A stretch of 64,000 nucleotides of DNA from Microbacterium limosum. GTDB lineage: Bacteria > Actinomycetota > Actinomycetes > Actinomycetales > Microbacteriaceae. The notes beneath the pieces were generated by a model. That model saw nothing but the letters and a program-made list of their open reading frames with translations. It ran no database searches and was not told the DNA's origin. Of this stretch, positions 37,211-45,961 are shown in pieces; within the stretch, counting starts at the first letter, position 1; every line of letters starts with the position of its first letter. Location of the stretch: positions 248,001-312,000 of the forward strand of contig NZ_CP137080.1 in assembly GCF_036324365.1 (NCBI RefSeq), given 5' to 3'. A program made the position numbers and the translations under genes.

Positions 37211-38076
37211 GCACGACGCTCACGCCCCCGCCGAACGCCCCGGCCACCCCGCCGCCGCCCGGCCCCTCCGGGGAGCCGCCCCGCATGTCGCGTCCGGCGG
37301 CCCGGGTCGTCGCGATCCTCACGATCGTGCTCGGCACCCTCGTGCTCGCGGGTGCCGCACTCGCCGCCGTCTTCTCGACGGTCTTCGCCGCCGCAGTGCA
37401 CACCGACAGCCGCACCGCGGATGCCGCTGGCATCACCGAACTCGACGTCGATGTGTCGGCCGGCTCGTTCGAGCTCGTCTTCGGCGACGTCGACGAGGCC
37501 GTCCTCGAGGTCACGAGCGGAGCCGGAGCCGACCGGTGGCGACTCGAACGCGATGCCGGCACCCTCGTCGTCGACTCGCCCCGCGCCCTCTTCGGGGGCT
37601 GGCTGTTCGGCGGAAGCGGGCACGCGGTCCTCACGCTCCCCGCCGCACTGGAGCGGACGACGCTGGACGCGACGTACTCCCTCTCCGCCGGCGACCTCGA
37701 CGCGCAGGGACGCTACGGCGACCTGTCCGTGGAGATGGGGGCCGGCGCGATGCGCATCGAGGGGTCGGCCCGCGAGGTCGACGCCGACGTGAGCGCGGGG
37801 CGCGCGGACCTGCTCCTCTCCGGCGTCTCGCGGGCGGACCTGGCCGTGTCGGCGGGCCAGCTCGTCGGGGTGCTCCGCGGCGACGCGCCGGATGCCGTGG
37901 GCATCGACGTGAGCGCCGGCTCGCTCGAGCTCACCCTGCCGGATGCCGCCTACGACGTGCGAGCCGAGGTCTCGGCCGGCGAGCTCGACAACCGCCTCGA
38001 GACGGCCGCGGCGTCACCCCGGGTGATCGAGGCGACGGTCAGCGCGGGTCAGGTGATCCTGCGCAGCGCCGACTGA
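37207..38076 (+). CDS. DUF4097/LiaG-like beta-repeat membrane protein
   Basis: The 289-residue protein has a Pro-rich N-terminus, one membrane segment (VVAILTIVLGTLVLAGAALAAVF, about 34-56) and an extracytoplasmic repeat domain. In that domain (D)VSAG-type turns recur about every 20-25 residues (VDVSAGSFEL, YSLSAGDLDA, ADVSAGRADL, LAVSAGQLVG, IDVSAGSLEL, AEVSAGELDN, ATVSAGQVIL). This right-handed beta pattern is typical of DUF4097 proteins encoded with Lia/Vra-like two-component systems that sense cell-envelope stress. It is coupled to the response regulator by ATGA. Confidence 0.85.
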   Translation: MSTTLTPPPNAPATPPPPGPSGEPPRMSRPAARVVAILTIVLGTLVLAGAALAAVFSTVFAAAVHTDSRTADAAGITELDVDVSAGSFELVFGDVDEAVLEVTSGAGADRWRLERDAGTLVVDSPRALFGGWLFGGSGHAVLTLPAALERTTLDATYSLSAGDLDAQGRYGDLSVEMGAGAMRIEGSAREVDADVSAGRADLLLSGVSRADLAVSAGQLVGVLRGDAPDAVGIDVSAGSLELTLPDAAYDVRAEVSAGELDNRLETAAASPRVIEATVSAGQVILRSAD

Positions 38077-38095
38077 GCGGCGGTGCCGGCGCGGG

Positions 38096-38602
38096 TCAGC
38101 GGACGAGCCGGACCTCGGTGATCGTCTCGCCGAGGAACGGCTCGTCGTGGCGTGCCCCGTCCGCGGTGAAGCCGTTGCGGGCGTAGAACCGGTGCGCGCG
38201 GGGGTTGTCCTCGGCGACCCAGAGATAGACGCCTTCGCCCTCCGGCACGACGGCGTCGAAGAGCTTCTGGCCGATGCCGGTGCCGTGCCACGCGTCGAGC
38301 AGGTAGATGAAGTAGAGCTCCCGCGGGCGCGGGGCGTCCTCGTCGCGGGCGGGGCCCGCGCCGGCGAACCCGACGATCTCGCCGCCGACGAGGGCGGCGT
38401 GCTGCACGTAGTCCGGGCCCTGGTTCATCCAGTGGGTCCAGAGCTCGGCCATGCGGCGGGCCGAGACGCTCTCGAGCGCCGCCCTGCTCACGAGGTGGTC
38501 GTAGGTCTCGTGCCAGCAGGTGGCATGCACGCGACCGAGGGCTTCGGCGTCCACATCGCGGACGGGGCGGACGACGACGTCGGTGGAGAGCTCGGCTTCC
38601 AT
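38096..38602 (-). CDS. GNAT-family N-acetyltransferase
   Basis: The 168-residue protein has a GNAT fold. The N-terminal RPVRDVDAEALGRVHATCW is followed by motif A at LYFIYLLDAWHGTGIGQKL near 108-126 (acetyl-CoA pyrophosphate loop) and motif B at NPRAHRFYARNGF. The acceptor is unknown. The ATG has TAGAGT six bases upstream (leaderless). It converges on the DUF4097-like gene and is divergent from the thioesterase gene. Confidence 0.9.
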   Translation of the reverse strand: MEAELSTDVVVRPVRDVDAEALGRVHATCWHETYDHLVSRAALESVSARRMAELWTHWMNQGPDYVQHAALVGGEIVGFAGAGPARDEDAPRPRELYFIYLLDAWHGTGIGQKLFDAVVPEGEGVYLWVAEDNPRAHRFYARNGFTADGARHDEPFLGETITEVRLVR

Positions 38603-38732
38603 GGCCAGACTCTACGACAGGCCGCGGAAGGGGGGAAATCGATCCCCCCGGCATCCCGGGCGGGCACGGTTCTTTGTCGGAGACGGACAACCGAATGCGT
38701 GCTCGGGGGGATCCTCACTACCATCGCCCCTC

Positions 38733-39293
38733 GTGAACGTGATCTGGCGCACCCTGCTCGTGATCCTCGCCGCCCGCCGCGCGCTGCGTCGCGAGGGCCC
38801 GGTCGACCCCGCGGCGATCGGGCGCCTCCGGGTCACGACGCTGCCCACCGACATCGACGTGCTGCGGCACATGAACAACGGCCGCTATCTCTCCCTGTTC
38901 GATCTCGGCCGCTGGGATCTGCTCACCCGATCGGGCCTCGCCGACGCGATGCGCGCGCACGGGTGGTACGCGGTGGTCTCGAGCGAGACGGTCACCTTCC
39001 GGAAGTCGCTCGGGCTGTGGCAGCGGTTCACGATCGAGACCCGCTTCATCGGGCACGACGACCGCGCGCTGTACATGGAGCACCGCGCGATCGTGGACGG
39101 CGAGGTGTACGCCCGGGCCATCATCCGCGCCCGCATGCTCAAGCGCTCGGGGGGCACCCTCTCCCACGACGAGCTCTTCGCCGCGGTGGGCCGGCCGGAG
39201 GGCCTGCCCGACGTCCCCGAGTGGGTGCACGAGTGGGCCGCGGCATCCGCCCTGCCCTCCACGCGCCGCCCCGCGCCGAGCATCTGGGACTGA
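38733..39293 (+). CDS. Acyl-CoA thioesterase-like hotdog protein
   Basis: This 186-residue hotdog-fold protein is related to 4HBT/THEM6-type thioesterases: DIDVLRHMNNGRYLSLFDLGRWDLL near residues 41-65 holds the catalytic-helix region, followed by the strand FRKSLGLWQRFTIETRFIGHDDRALYMEH. It probably hydrolyses an acyl-CoA; the substrate is unknown. The GTG start has TACCAT eight bases upstream. Confidence 0.85.
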   Translation: MNVIWRTLLVILAARRALRREGPVDPAAIGRLRVTTLPTDIDVLRHMNNGRYLSLFDLGRWDLLTRSGLADAMRAHGWYAVVSSETVTFRKSLGLWQRFTIETRFIGHDDRALYMEHRAIVDGEVYARAIIRARMLKRSGGTLSHDELFAAVGRPEGLPDVPEWVHEWAAASALPSTRRPAPSIWD

Positions 39294-39388
39294 TCCGCCG
39301 CGCACCACGACGCCGGCCGACGCCGGACACGGATGCCGCGCCCGCGCCGTGCCCGGACGGCGACGGCCTCGCCGCATAGGCTGAGCCC

Positions 39389-42300
39389 ATGGTGACGACC
39401 CCCGCCCCCGGGGACACCGGCAGCTCGGCCCCCGGCGATGACCTCGCCGAGCGCGCCGTGCGGCTCGCGCAGCGCTGGGTCGCGGAGAGCGCCCGGGTCG
39501 AGGCGGACCCCGCCGCGCAGCGCCTGGCCGGTGTCCTGAAAGACCGCAACGGCCTGCCGTTCACCCTCGGCTTCGTCGACGGCGTGATGCGCCCCGAGTC
39601 GCTCGTGGCCGCGGCATCCACCCTGCACCGGGTCGCGCCGCTCGTGCCCGAGTTCCTGCCGTGGTACCTGAGGGGTGCCGTGCGGATCGGCGGCGCCGTG
39701 GCGCCCGCCCTGCCCGCGCCGGTCGTGCCGATCGCCCGCCGGGTGCTGCGCGAGATGGTCGGGCACCTCGTCGTCGACGCGCGGCCCGACCGGCTCGGAC
39801 CCGCGATCGCGAAGATCCGCGAGGGCGGGGCCCGGCTGAACCTCAACCTGCTCGGAGAGGCGGTTCTCGGCGAGAAGGAGGCCGCGCGCCGCCTCGACGG
39901 CATCCACGAGCTGATCCGCCGACCCGACGTGGACTACGTCTCGGTGAAGGTGTCGGCGATCGCGGGGCGCATCGCGCCGTGGGCGTTCCCCGAGACGGTC
40001 GACGACGTCGTGGCCCGCCTGCTGCCCCTGTACCTCTCCGCCGCCGAGGACGGCACCTTCATCAACCTCGACATGGAGGAGTACCGCGACCTCGACCTCA
40101 CGATCGCGGTCTTCACGCGGCTGCTTGAGGACCCGCGGCTGCGCCGGCTCGAGGCCGGGATCGTGCTCCAGGCGTACCTGCCCGACGCGCTGCCCGCGCT
40201 CGACGAGCTGACCGCGTGGGCCCGGCGCCGCGTCGACGACGGCGCAGCCCGCATCAAGGTGCGCCTGGTCAAGGGGGCGAACCTCGCGATGGAGCGGGTC
40301 GACGCCCTCGTGCACGGGTGGAGCCTCGCGACGTACGACGCGAAGGTCGACACCGACGCCAACTATCTGCGCTGCCTCGACGCGGCGCTGCGCCCCGAGC
40401 GCACGCGCGCCGTGCGGCTGGGCGTCGCGGGGCACAACCTCTTCGACATCGCGCACGCGTGGCTGCTCGCGGGAGAGCGCGGGGTTCGGGGCGACGTCGA
40501 CGTGGAGATGCTGCTCGGCATGGCGCAGGGCCAGGTCGAGGCCGTCTCGCGCGAGGTGGGCCCCGTGCTGCTGTACGTGCCGGTCGTGCGCCCGGACGAG
40601 TTCGACGTGGCGATCGCGTACCTCGTGCGCCGCCTCGAGGAGAACGCCTCGAGCGAGAACTTCCTCTCGGCCGCGTTCGACCTCGCGGGCGACCCCGTGC
40701 TCTGGCGACGCGAGCGCGACCGCTTCCTCGCCTCGGTCGCCCGGGCGCACACCGCCGACCTGGCCACGGGGCCGAACCGGCGTCAGGTGCGCGCGGCGTC
40801 CCCGGGTGCCGCGGATGCCGCGGCGGAGGGCCCCTCGTCGCCCGCCGACACCCCCGCCATCCGCCGTGCCCCCGCGCCCGACGCGGAGCCGGAGGCCGGC
40901 ATGACGCAGGCCGTGCTCGGCATCGCGCAGGGCGCTGCCGCCGGCACGCTCGGCGAGACCGCCGCGCTCGCTCAGCCGGGCGAGCCGTTCTTCTTCGGCG
41001 GCACGCCGCTGGTCGAGACGGCCGTCTACGCCCCGCGGGAGCGCGGAGGTGCGGCGCGGGCGGGGGCCGCCGCGGGGATGCCCGGGTTCGCGAACGCCCC
41101 CGACTCCGACCCCGCCCTGCCGGCGAATCGAGAGTGGGCCCGCGAGGTGTTCGAGCGGATCCCCGCCTCGACCGCGGGGGAGCGGACGATCGGCGCCGCG
41201 CGCGTCGGCGACGTGGACGCGCTCGAGGCGATGGTGGCGCGGGTGCGGGGTGCGGCGGAGGGCTGGGGATCGCTCCCCGCGGCGGAGCGCGCCGCCGTGC
41301 TCGAGCGCGCGGCCGCCGTGCTGGAGGGGCGACGTGGCCTGCTGATCGAGGTCGCGGCATCCGAGACGGGCAAGGTCTTCGCCGAGGCCGACGCGGAGGT
41401 GAGCGAGGCCGTCGATTTCGCGCGCTACTACGCCGGCGCCGCTCGTGAGCTCGACAGCGTCTCCGGTGCGATCTTCGTGCCCTCGCGCGTGAGCGTCGTC
41501 GCCCCGCCCTGGAACTTCCCCCTCGCGATCCCGGCCGGCGGTGTCCTCGCGGCGCTCGCCGCGGGCTCGGGCGTCGTCTTCAAGCCGGCCCCGCAGGCGC
41601 GGCGGTGCGCCGCCGTGATCGCCGACGCGCTCTGGGACGCCGGGGTGCCGCGAGACGTGCTGGCACTCGCCGACATCGACGAGGGCGACCTCGGGCGCGA
41701 GCTCATCTCGCACCCCGACGTCGACCGCGTCATCCTCACCGGCTCGTGGGACACCGCGGCGCTGTTCCGGTCGTGGCGAGCCGACCTGCCCCTGCTGGCC
41801 GAGACCAGCGGCAAGAACGCCATGATCATCATGCCCTCGGCCGACCTCGACCTCGCTGCGGGCGACCTCGTGCGCAGCGCGTTCGGGCACGCGGGGCAGA
41901 AGTGCTCCGCGGCATCCCTCGCGATCCTCGTCGGTCCCGTCGGGCGCTCGAAGCGGTTCGCCCGCCAGCTGGTGGATGCCGCGACCTCGCTCCGCGTCGG
42001 CTTCCCCCACGACCCGCGAGCGGAGGTCGGTCCCGTCATCGAGCCGCCCAGCGGGAAGCTGCAGTGGGCGCTCACGACCCTCGACGAGGGCGAGCGGTGG
42101 CTCGTGGAGCCCCGCCCGCTCGATGCGCAGCGACGGCTGTGGAGCCCCGGCATCCGCACGGGCGTGGAACCCGGCTCGCGGTTCCACCGCGAGGAGTTCT
42201 TCGGCCCCGTCCTCGGCATCATGCACGCCGCGACCCTCGACCAGGCGATCGATCTGCAGAACGCCGTCGACTACGGGCTGACGGCGGGCCTCTACACGCA

Positions 42301-43171
42301 GAGCCCCGACGACCTCGCGCGGTGGATCGGGCGCGTGGAGGCAGGCAACCTCTACGTGAACCGCGGGATCACGGGCGCCATCGTGCAGCGCCAGCCCTTC
42401 GGAGGCTGGAAGCGGTCGTCGGTGGGCCCGGGGACGAAGGCCGGGGGGCCCAACTACCTCATGGGTCTCGGCTCCTGGCGCGCGAGCGCCGGCAAGCCCT
42501 CGTCGTCGCTGCACCTGCGCGGGCTCGATTCGCGGCTCACGGCGGTCATCGAGGCGGCGCAGGCGACCCTCGACTACGAGGGCTTCGACTGGCTGCGCCG
42601 CGGTGCGCTCTCCGACGCGGTGGCGTGGGATCGCGAGTTCGGGCAGGTGAAGGATGTCTCGGGCCTCGGCGTCGAACGCAACCTCTTCCGATACCGGCCC
42701 GTCCCCGTCGCGATCCGCGCGACGGGGGACGCGCCGTGGCGCTCGGTCCTGCGGGTCGTGCTCGCCGGCGTCAGGTCGCGGTCGCGGTTCACGCTCAGCG
42801 CCCCCGTCGGGCTCCCGGCGCCCGTGCGACGCGTGCTCGGCGAGCTCGACGTGCCGGTGTACCTCGAGACCGACGCCCAGTGGTGCGAGCGGATGTCGGG
42901 GGCGCCGCAGGTCGTGGCGGACGCCGGCGCCGAGGAGGCGCCTCGCGCCCGCCCGCCCCGGGCACGGCTGGTCGGGTCCGCGCAGTCCGTCGCCGCGCTG
43001 CGCGGCGACCTGGCGCGGGCGGTCGCGGGCGACCCCGATCTCGCGGTGTACGCCGACGAGGTCACGACCGCCGGGCGCATCGAGCTGCTCCCGTTCCTGC
43101 GGGAGCAGGCGATCGCGATCACGGCCCACCGCTTCGGGGCGCCCGACCCGTGGAGCGCCGACGTCATCTGA
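39389..43171 (+). CDS. putA: Bifunctional proline dehydrogenase / L-glutamate gamma-semialdehyde dehydrogenase (PutA-like)
   Basis: This 1260-residue protein converts proline to glutamate. The N-terminal proline dehydrogenase (~40-440) has YVSVKVSAI, NLDMEEYRDLDLT and KVRLVKGANLAMER for FAD and substrate binding. The aldehyde dehydrogenase (~560-1040) has PPWNFPLAIPAG, the catalytic Glu in LLAETSGKNA and Cys839 in HAGQKCSAAS. Between them lies a ~100-residue Ala/Gly/Pro-rich linker that looks like an insertion. No N-terminal DNA-binding domain is present. The ATG has TAGGCT six bases upstream (leaderless). ddaH and rocD, which feed ornithine into the same semialdehyde, lie downstream. Confidence 0.95.
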   Translation: MVTTPAPGDTGSSAPGDDLAERAVRLAQRWVAESARVEADPAAQRLAGVLKDRNGLPFTLGFVDGVMRPESLVAAASTLHRVAPLVPEFLPWYLRGAVRIGGAVAPALPAPVVPIARRVLREMVGHLVVDARPDRLGPAIAKIREGGARLNLNLLGEAVLGEKEAARRLDGIHELIRRPDVDYVSVKVSAIAGRIAPWAFPETVDDVVARLLPLYLSAAEDGTFINLDMEEYRDLDLTIAVFTRLLEDPRLRRLEAGIVLQAYLPDALPALDELTAWARRRVDDGAARIKVRLVKGANLAMERVDALVHGWSLATYDAKVDTDANYLRCLDAALRPERTRAVRLGVAGHNLFDIAHAWLLAGERGVRGDVDVEMLLGMAQGQVEAVSREVGPVLLYVPVVRPDEFDVAIAYLVRRLEENASSENFLSAAFDLAGDPVLWRRERDRFLASVARAHTADLATGPNRRQVRAASPGAADAAAEGPSSPADTPAIRRAPAPDAEPEAGMTQAVLGIAQGAAAGTLGETAALAQPGEPFFFGGTPLVETAVYAPRERGGAARAGAAAGMPGFANAPDSDPALPANREWAREVFERIPASTAGERTIGAARVGDVDALEAMVARVRGAAEGWGSLPAAERAAVLERAAAVLEGRRGLLIEVAASETGKVFAEADAEVSEAVDFARYYAGAARELDSVSGAIFVPSRVSVVAPPWNFPLAIPAGGVLAALAAGSGVVFKPAPQARRCAAVIADALWDAGVPRDVLALADIDEGDLGRELISHPDVDRVILTGSWDTAALFRSWRADLPLLAETSGKNAMIIMPSADLDLAAGDLVRSAFGHAGQKCSAASLAILVGPVGRSKRFARQLVDAATSLRVGFPHDPRAEVGPVIEPPSGKLQWALTTLDEGERWLVEPRPLDAQRRLWSPGIRTGVEPGSRFHREEFFGPVLGIMHAATLDQAIDLQNAVDYGLTAGLYTQSPDDLARWIGRVEAGNLYVNRGITGAIVQRQPFGGWKRSSVGPGTKAGGPNYLMGLGSWRASAGKPSSSLHLRGLDSRLTAVIEAAQATLDYEGFDWLRRGALSDAVAWDREFGQVKDVSGLGVERNLFRYRPVPVAIRATGDAPWRSVLRVVLAGVRSRSRFTLSAPVGLPAPVRRVLGELDVPVYLETDAQWCERMSGAPQVVADAGAEEAPRARPPRARLVGSAQSVAALRGDLARAVAGDPDLAVYADEVTTAGRIELLPFLREQAIAITAHRFGAPDPWSADVI

Positions 43172-43330
43172 CACCGGAGGCGCGGACCCTCGCGAGTCGC
43201 AGGGGCAGCGTGAGAGAATGACCGCGGCGTGCTCGTGCCGACCTTTCCTCTCCGCTTCACCGGGGCGCAGAGTCGAAGGGCCGTCGGGCCTCTGGACAGC
43301 GTCCGCCGCACCTCGACGAAGGAGCGACAG

Positions 43331-44224
43331 ATGAGCCCCCGACCCCTGCCTACCGAAAGCGCACCCGAGGCCACCGCGGGGCGCACCGCGCATCGCCGGC
43401 GGTACCTCATGTGCCGGCCCGAGCATTTCACCGTCAGCTACACGATCAACCCGTGGATGCAGCCCGCCCTCCCGACCGACACGGCGACCGCGCTGCGCCA
43501 GTGGCAGACGCTATACGACACGTATGTCTCACTCGGCCACGAGGTGGAGCTGATCGACCCCGTGCCGGGCCTGCCCGACATGGTCTACACCGCCAACGGC
43601 GGCTTCCTCATCGACGGTGTCGCCTACGGCGCGAAGTTCCGCTTCGCCGAGCGGGCGCCGGAGGCGGCGCACTTCACCGAGTGGTTCGCCGCGAACGGGT
43701 TCGAGGTGGCTGAGGCGCGCGAGGTCAACGAGGGCGAGGGCGACTTCCTGCTGGTCGGCGAGACGATCCTCGCCGGCACCGGATTCCGCTCCACCGGCGA
43801 CAGCCACCGCGAGGTGGGCGAGGTCTTCGCCCGCGAGGTCGTGAGCCTCACCCTCACCGATCCGCGGTTCTACCACCTTGACACCGCGATCGCCGTGCTC
43901 GACCCCGTCGAGGGCGCGCACCGCGGCGGCCCCGACCGCGCGAACATCGCCTACCTGCCGCACGCCTTCGACGCCGTGAGCCGGGCGATCCTCGCCGAGC
44001 GCTATCCCGATGCGATCCACGTCGCCGAGGCCGACGGAGACGTGTTCGGGCTGAACTCCGCCAGCGACGGCCGCCACGTGCTGATCTCCCCGCGCGCGAC
44101 CGGCTTCGAGGCGCAGCTGCGCGAACGCGGCTACGAGCCCGTGCTCGTCGACCTGTCCGAACTGCTGCTGGGCGGCGGCGGGATCAAGTGCTGCACGCTC
44201 GAACTCCGAGGAGGAACCCGATGA
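43331..44224 (+). CDS. ddaH: Dimethylargininase / amidinotransferase-family hydrolase
   Basis: This 297-residue enzyme of the guanidine-modifying superfamily has MCRPEHFTVSYTINPWM near the start, MVYTANGGFL (substrate loop), EGDFLL, the catalytic His in FYHLDTAIAVL and the nucleophilic Cys in GGIKCCTLEL near the C-terminus. All catalytic positions are present. Dimethylargininases yield citrulline; in actinobacteria relatives next to rocD are often annotated this way, but other arginine-derived substrates are possible. GAAGGAG precedes the ATG. A GTG at 43229 would add 34 residues and is less likely. The stop overlaps rocD (ATGA). Confidence 0.82.
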   Translation: MSPRPLPTESAPEATAGRTAHRRRYLMCRPEHFTVSYTINPWMQPALPTDTATALRQWQTLYDTYVSLGHEVELIDPVPGLPDMVYTANGGFLIDGVAYGAKFRFAERAPEAAHFTEWFAANGFEVAEAREVNEGEGDFLLVGETILAGTGFRSTGDSHREVGEVFAREVVSLTLTDPRFYHLDTAIAVLDPVEGAHRGGPDRANIAYLPHAFDAVSRAILAERYPDAIHVAEADGDVFGLNSASDGRHVLISPRATGFEAQLRERGYEPVLVDLSELLLGGGGIKCCTLELRGGTR

Positions 44225-45441
44225 GCGCACCCGTGCGGGATTCCCAGACCGCCGCCCTGATCGCGGTGGAGGACGCGCACCTCGCCCACAACTACCACCC
44301 GCTCCCCGTCGTCATCACGCGCGGCGAGGGCGCGTGGGTGACGGATGTCGAGGGCAAGCGCTACCTCGATCTGCTCTCCGCCTACTCGGCGCTGAACTTC
44401 GGGCACTCCCACCCGGCCATCCTCGCGGCCGCGCGCGATCAGCTCGACCGCCTGACGCTCACCAGTCGCGCCTACCACAACGACCGCCTCGCCCCCTTCG
44501 CGCAGGCGCTCGCCGACCTGGCGGGCAAGGACATGGTGCTGCCCATGAACACGGGCGCCGAAGCCGTCGAGACGGGCATCAAGGTCGCGCGCGCGTGGGG
44601 CTACCGCGTCAAGGGCATCGCGCCGGATGCCGCCACCGTCGTCGTCGCGCACGGCAACTTCCACGGGCGCACGACGACGATCGTCGGCTTCAGCGACGAC
44701 CCCGACGCCCGCGAGGGATTCGGGCCGTTCGCGCCCGGCTTCGTGCACGTGCCGTTCGGGGATGCCGCCGCCCTCGCGGCCGCGATCGACGAGAACACGG
44801 CGGCCGTGCTGCTCGAGCCCATCCAGGGCGAGGCCGGCGTCGTCATCCCGCCCGAGGGCTACCTGCGCGAGGTGCGCCAGATCACCCGCGAGCGGGGGGT
44901 GCTGATGATCGCGGACGAGATCCAGTCGGGCCTCGGACGGGTCGGGACCACGTTCGCGTGCGATCGGGAGCAGGTCGTGCCCGACGTGTACCTCCTGGGC
45001 AAGGCGCTCGGCGGCGGCATCCTGCCCCTCTCCGCCGTCGTCGCAGACGCCGACGTGCTCGGCGTGATCCGCCCGGGCGAGCACGGATCGACGTTCGGCG
45101 GCAACCCGCTCGCCGCCGCCGTGGGCCTGCAGGTGGTGGAGATGCTCGCCTCGGGCGAGTTCCAGACGCGTGCCGCCGCCCTCGGGCAGCACCTCGAGAC
45201 GAAGCTCGCGGAGTTCGCGGGGCGGGGCGTGACCGCCGTCCGCGTGGCGGGCCTGTGGGCGGGGATCGACATCGATCCCGCGCGCGGCACGGGGCGGGAG
45301 GTCGCCGAACGGCTCCTCGCCCGGGGCGTGCTCGTCAAGGACACCCACGGCCAGACGATCCGGATCGCGCCACCCCTCGTCGTGCGGGCGACCGAGCTGG
45401 ACTGGGCGCTCGAGCAGCTCCGTGTCGTGCTCGCCGGCTGA
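44221..45441 (+). CDS. rocD: Ornithine aminotransferase
   Basis: RocD transfers the delta-amino group of ornithine to 2-oxoglutarate, giving glutamate semialdehyde, the substrate of the PutA dehydrogenase half. The 406-residue class III aminotransferase has GKRYLDLLSAYSALNFGH near 45, PMNTGAEAVETGIKVAR near 104, IADEIQSGLGR (PLP Asp) and the PLP lysine in LLGKALGGG near 260. It overlaps ddaH by four bases and would be co-expressed. Confidence 0.93.
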   Translation: MSAPVRDSQTAALIAVEDAHLAHNYHPLPVVITRGEGAWVTDVEGKRYLDLLSAYSALNFGHSHPAILAAARDQLDRLTLTSRAYHNDRLAPFAQALADLAGKDMVLPMNTGAEAVETGIKVARAWGYRVKGIAPDAATVVVAHGNFHGRTTTIVGFSDDPDAREGFGPFAPGFVHVPFGDAAALAAAIDENTAAVLLEPIQGEAGVVIPPEGYLREVRQITRERGVLMIADEIQSGLGRVGTTFACDREQVVPDVYLLGKALGGGILPLSAVVADADVLGVIRPGEHGSTFGGNPLAAAVGLQVVEMLASGEFQTRAAALGQHLETKLAEFAGRGVTAVRVAGLWAGIDIDPARGTGREVAERLLARGVLVKDTHGQTIRIAPPLVVRATELDWALEQLRVVLAG

Positions 45442-45455
45442 GGCGGCACGGTCGC

Positions 45456-45503
45456 CATAATGCGACGGTGGTCCGGGACGAGCACGAGGAGACACCCGAC
45501 TGA
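45456..45503 (+). pseudogene. Possible promoter-plus-start relic (11 codons)
   Basis: CATAAT (45456-45461) stands six bases before a GTG at 45468 that opens only 11 codons (VVRDEHEETPD) before TGA. The spacing is that of the leaderless genes in this window, so this may be the surviving 5' end of a deleted gene. A chance match is possible. The rest of the 223-bp gap to the next gene shows nothing recognisable. Confidence 0.3.
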
Positions 45504-45664
45504 CGCCATGACGCCGTGCGCGGCATCCGCCGGCCGAGACCCGCGCGGATGACGCGGCCTTCCGCTCTTCGGAAACGACCCTGCGTCCAGGGGCGGCGGC
45601 CGTGGCATCCTGACGACGTCGCCGCCCCGGAGCAGCCCTGCTCCCCGTCAGATCGGAGCACGTC

Positions 45665-45922
45665 ATGAGCGATGTCGCAGACGCCGCGAGCGTGGATGCC
45701 GCGCTCGCGCAGTTCTCGGAGATGATGGCCGCCGACGGCTACGTGCTGTCGTGGCAGCCCGTGCAGGAGGACCGCATCGTCGTGCGCATCGACGCGACAG
45801 ACGGCGCCTGCGCCGACTGCCTCGTGCCGCAGAAGGTGATGGAGGCGATCATGTCGCAGGCGCTCGAGCCGACGCCCTTCGCCCTCGATCACGTCGTGCT
45901 TCCCGAGGGCGCCGCCCACTAG
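45665..45922 (+). CDS. Small acidic protein with a CxxC motif
   Basis: The 85-residue soluble protein is not assigned to a family. It has a helical start (VDAALAQFSEMMAADGY), two predicted strands (VLSWQPVQ and RIVVRIDA), then TDGACADCLVPQKVMEAIM. The GACADC segment recalls the Cys pair of NifU-type scaffold domains. A metal or iron-sulfur role is therefore conceivable but unproven. GGAG lies nine bases before the ATG. It is a complete ORF with normal codon usage. Confidence 0.65.
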   Translation: MSDVADAASVDAALAQFSEMMAADGYVLSWQPVQEDRIVVRIDATDGACADCLVPQKVMEAIMSQALEPTPFALDHVVLPEGAAH

Positions 45923-45961
45923 CGAGCCGGTCGGGCGCTGCCGCGACCGGGGCGGGCCTGC

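Noticed and set aside
37207..38076. Seven VSAG-type repeats as a possible mobile or variable repeat array
   Set aside because: The repeats are diverged at DNA level and are the normal beta-strand repeats of DUF4097 proteins.
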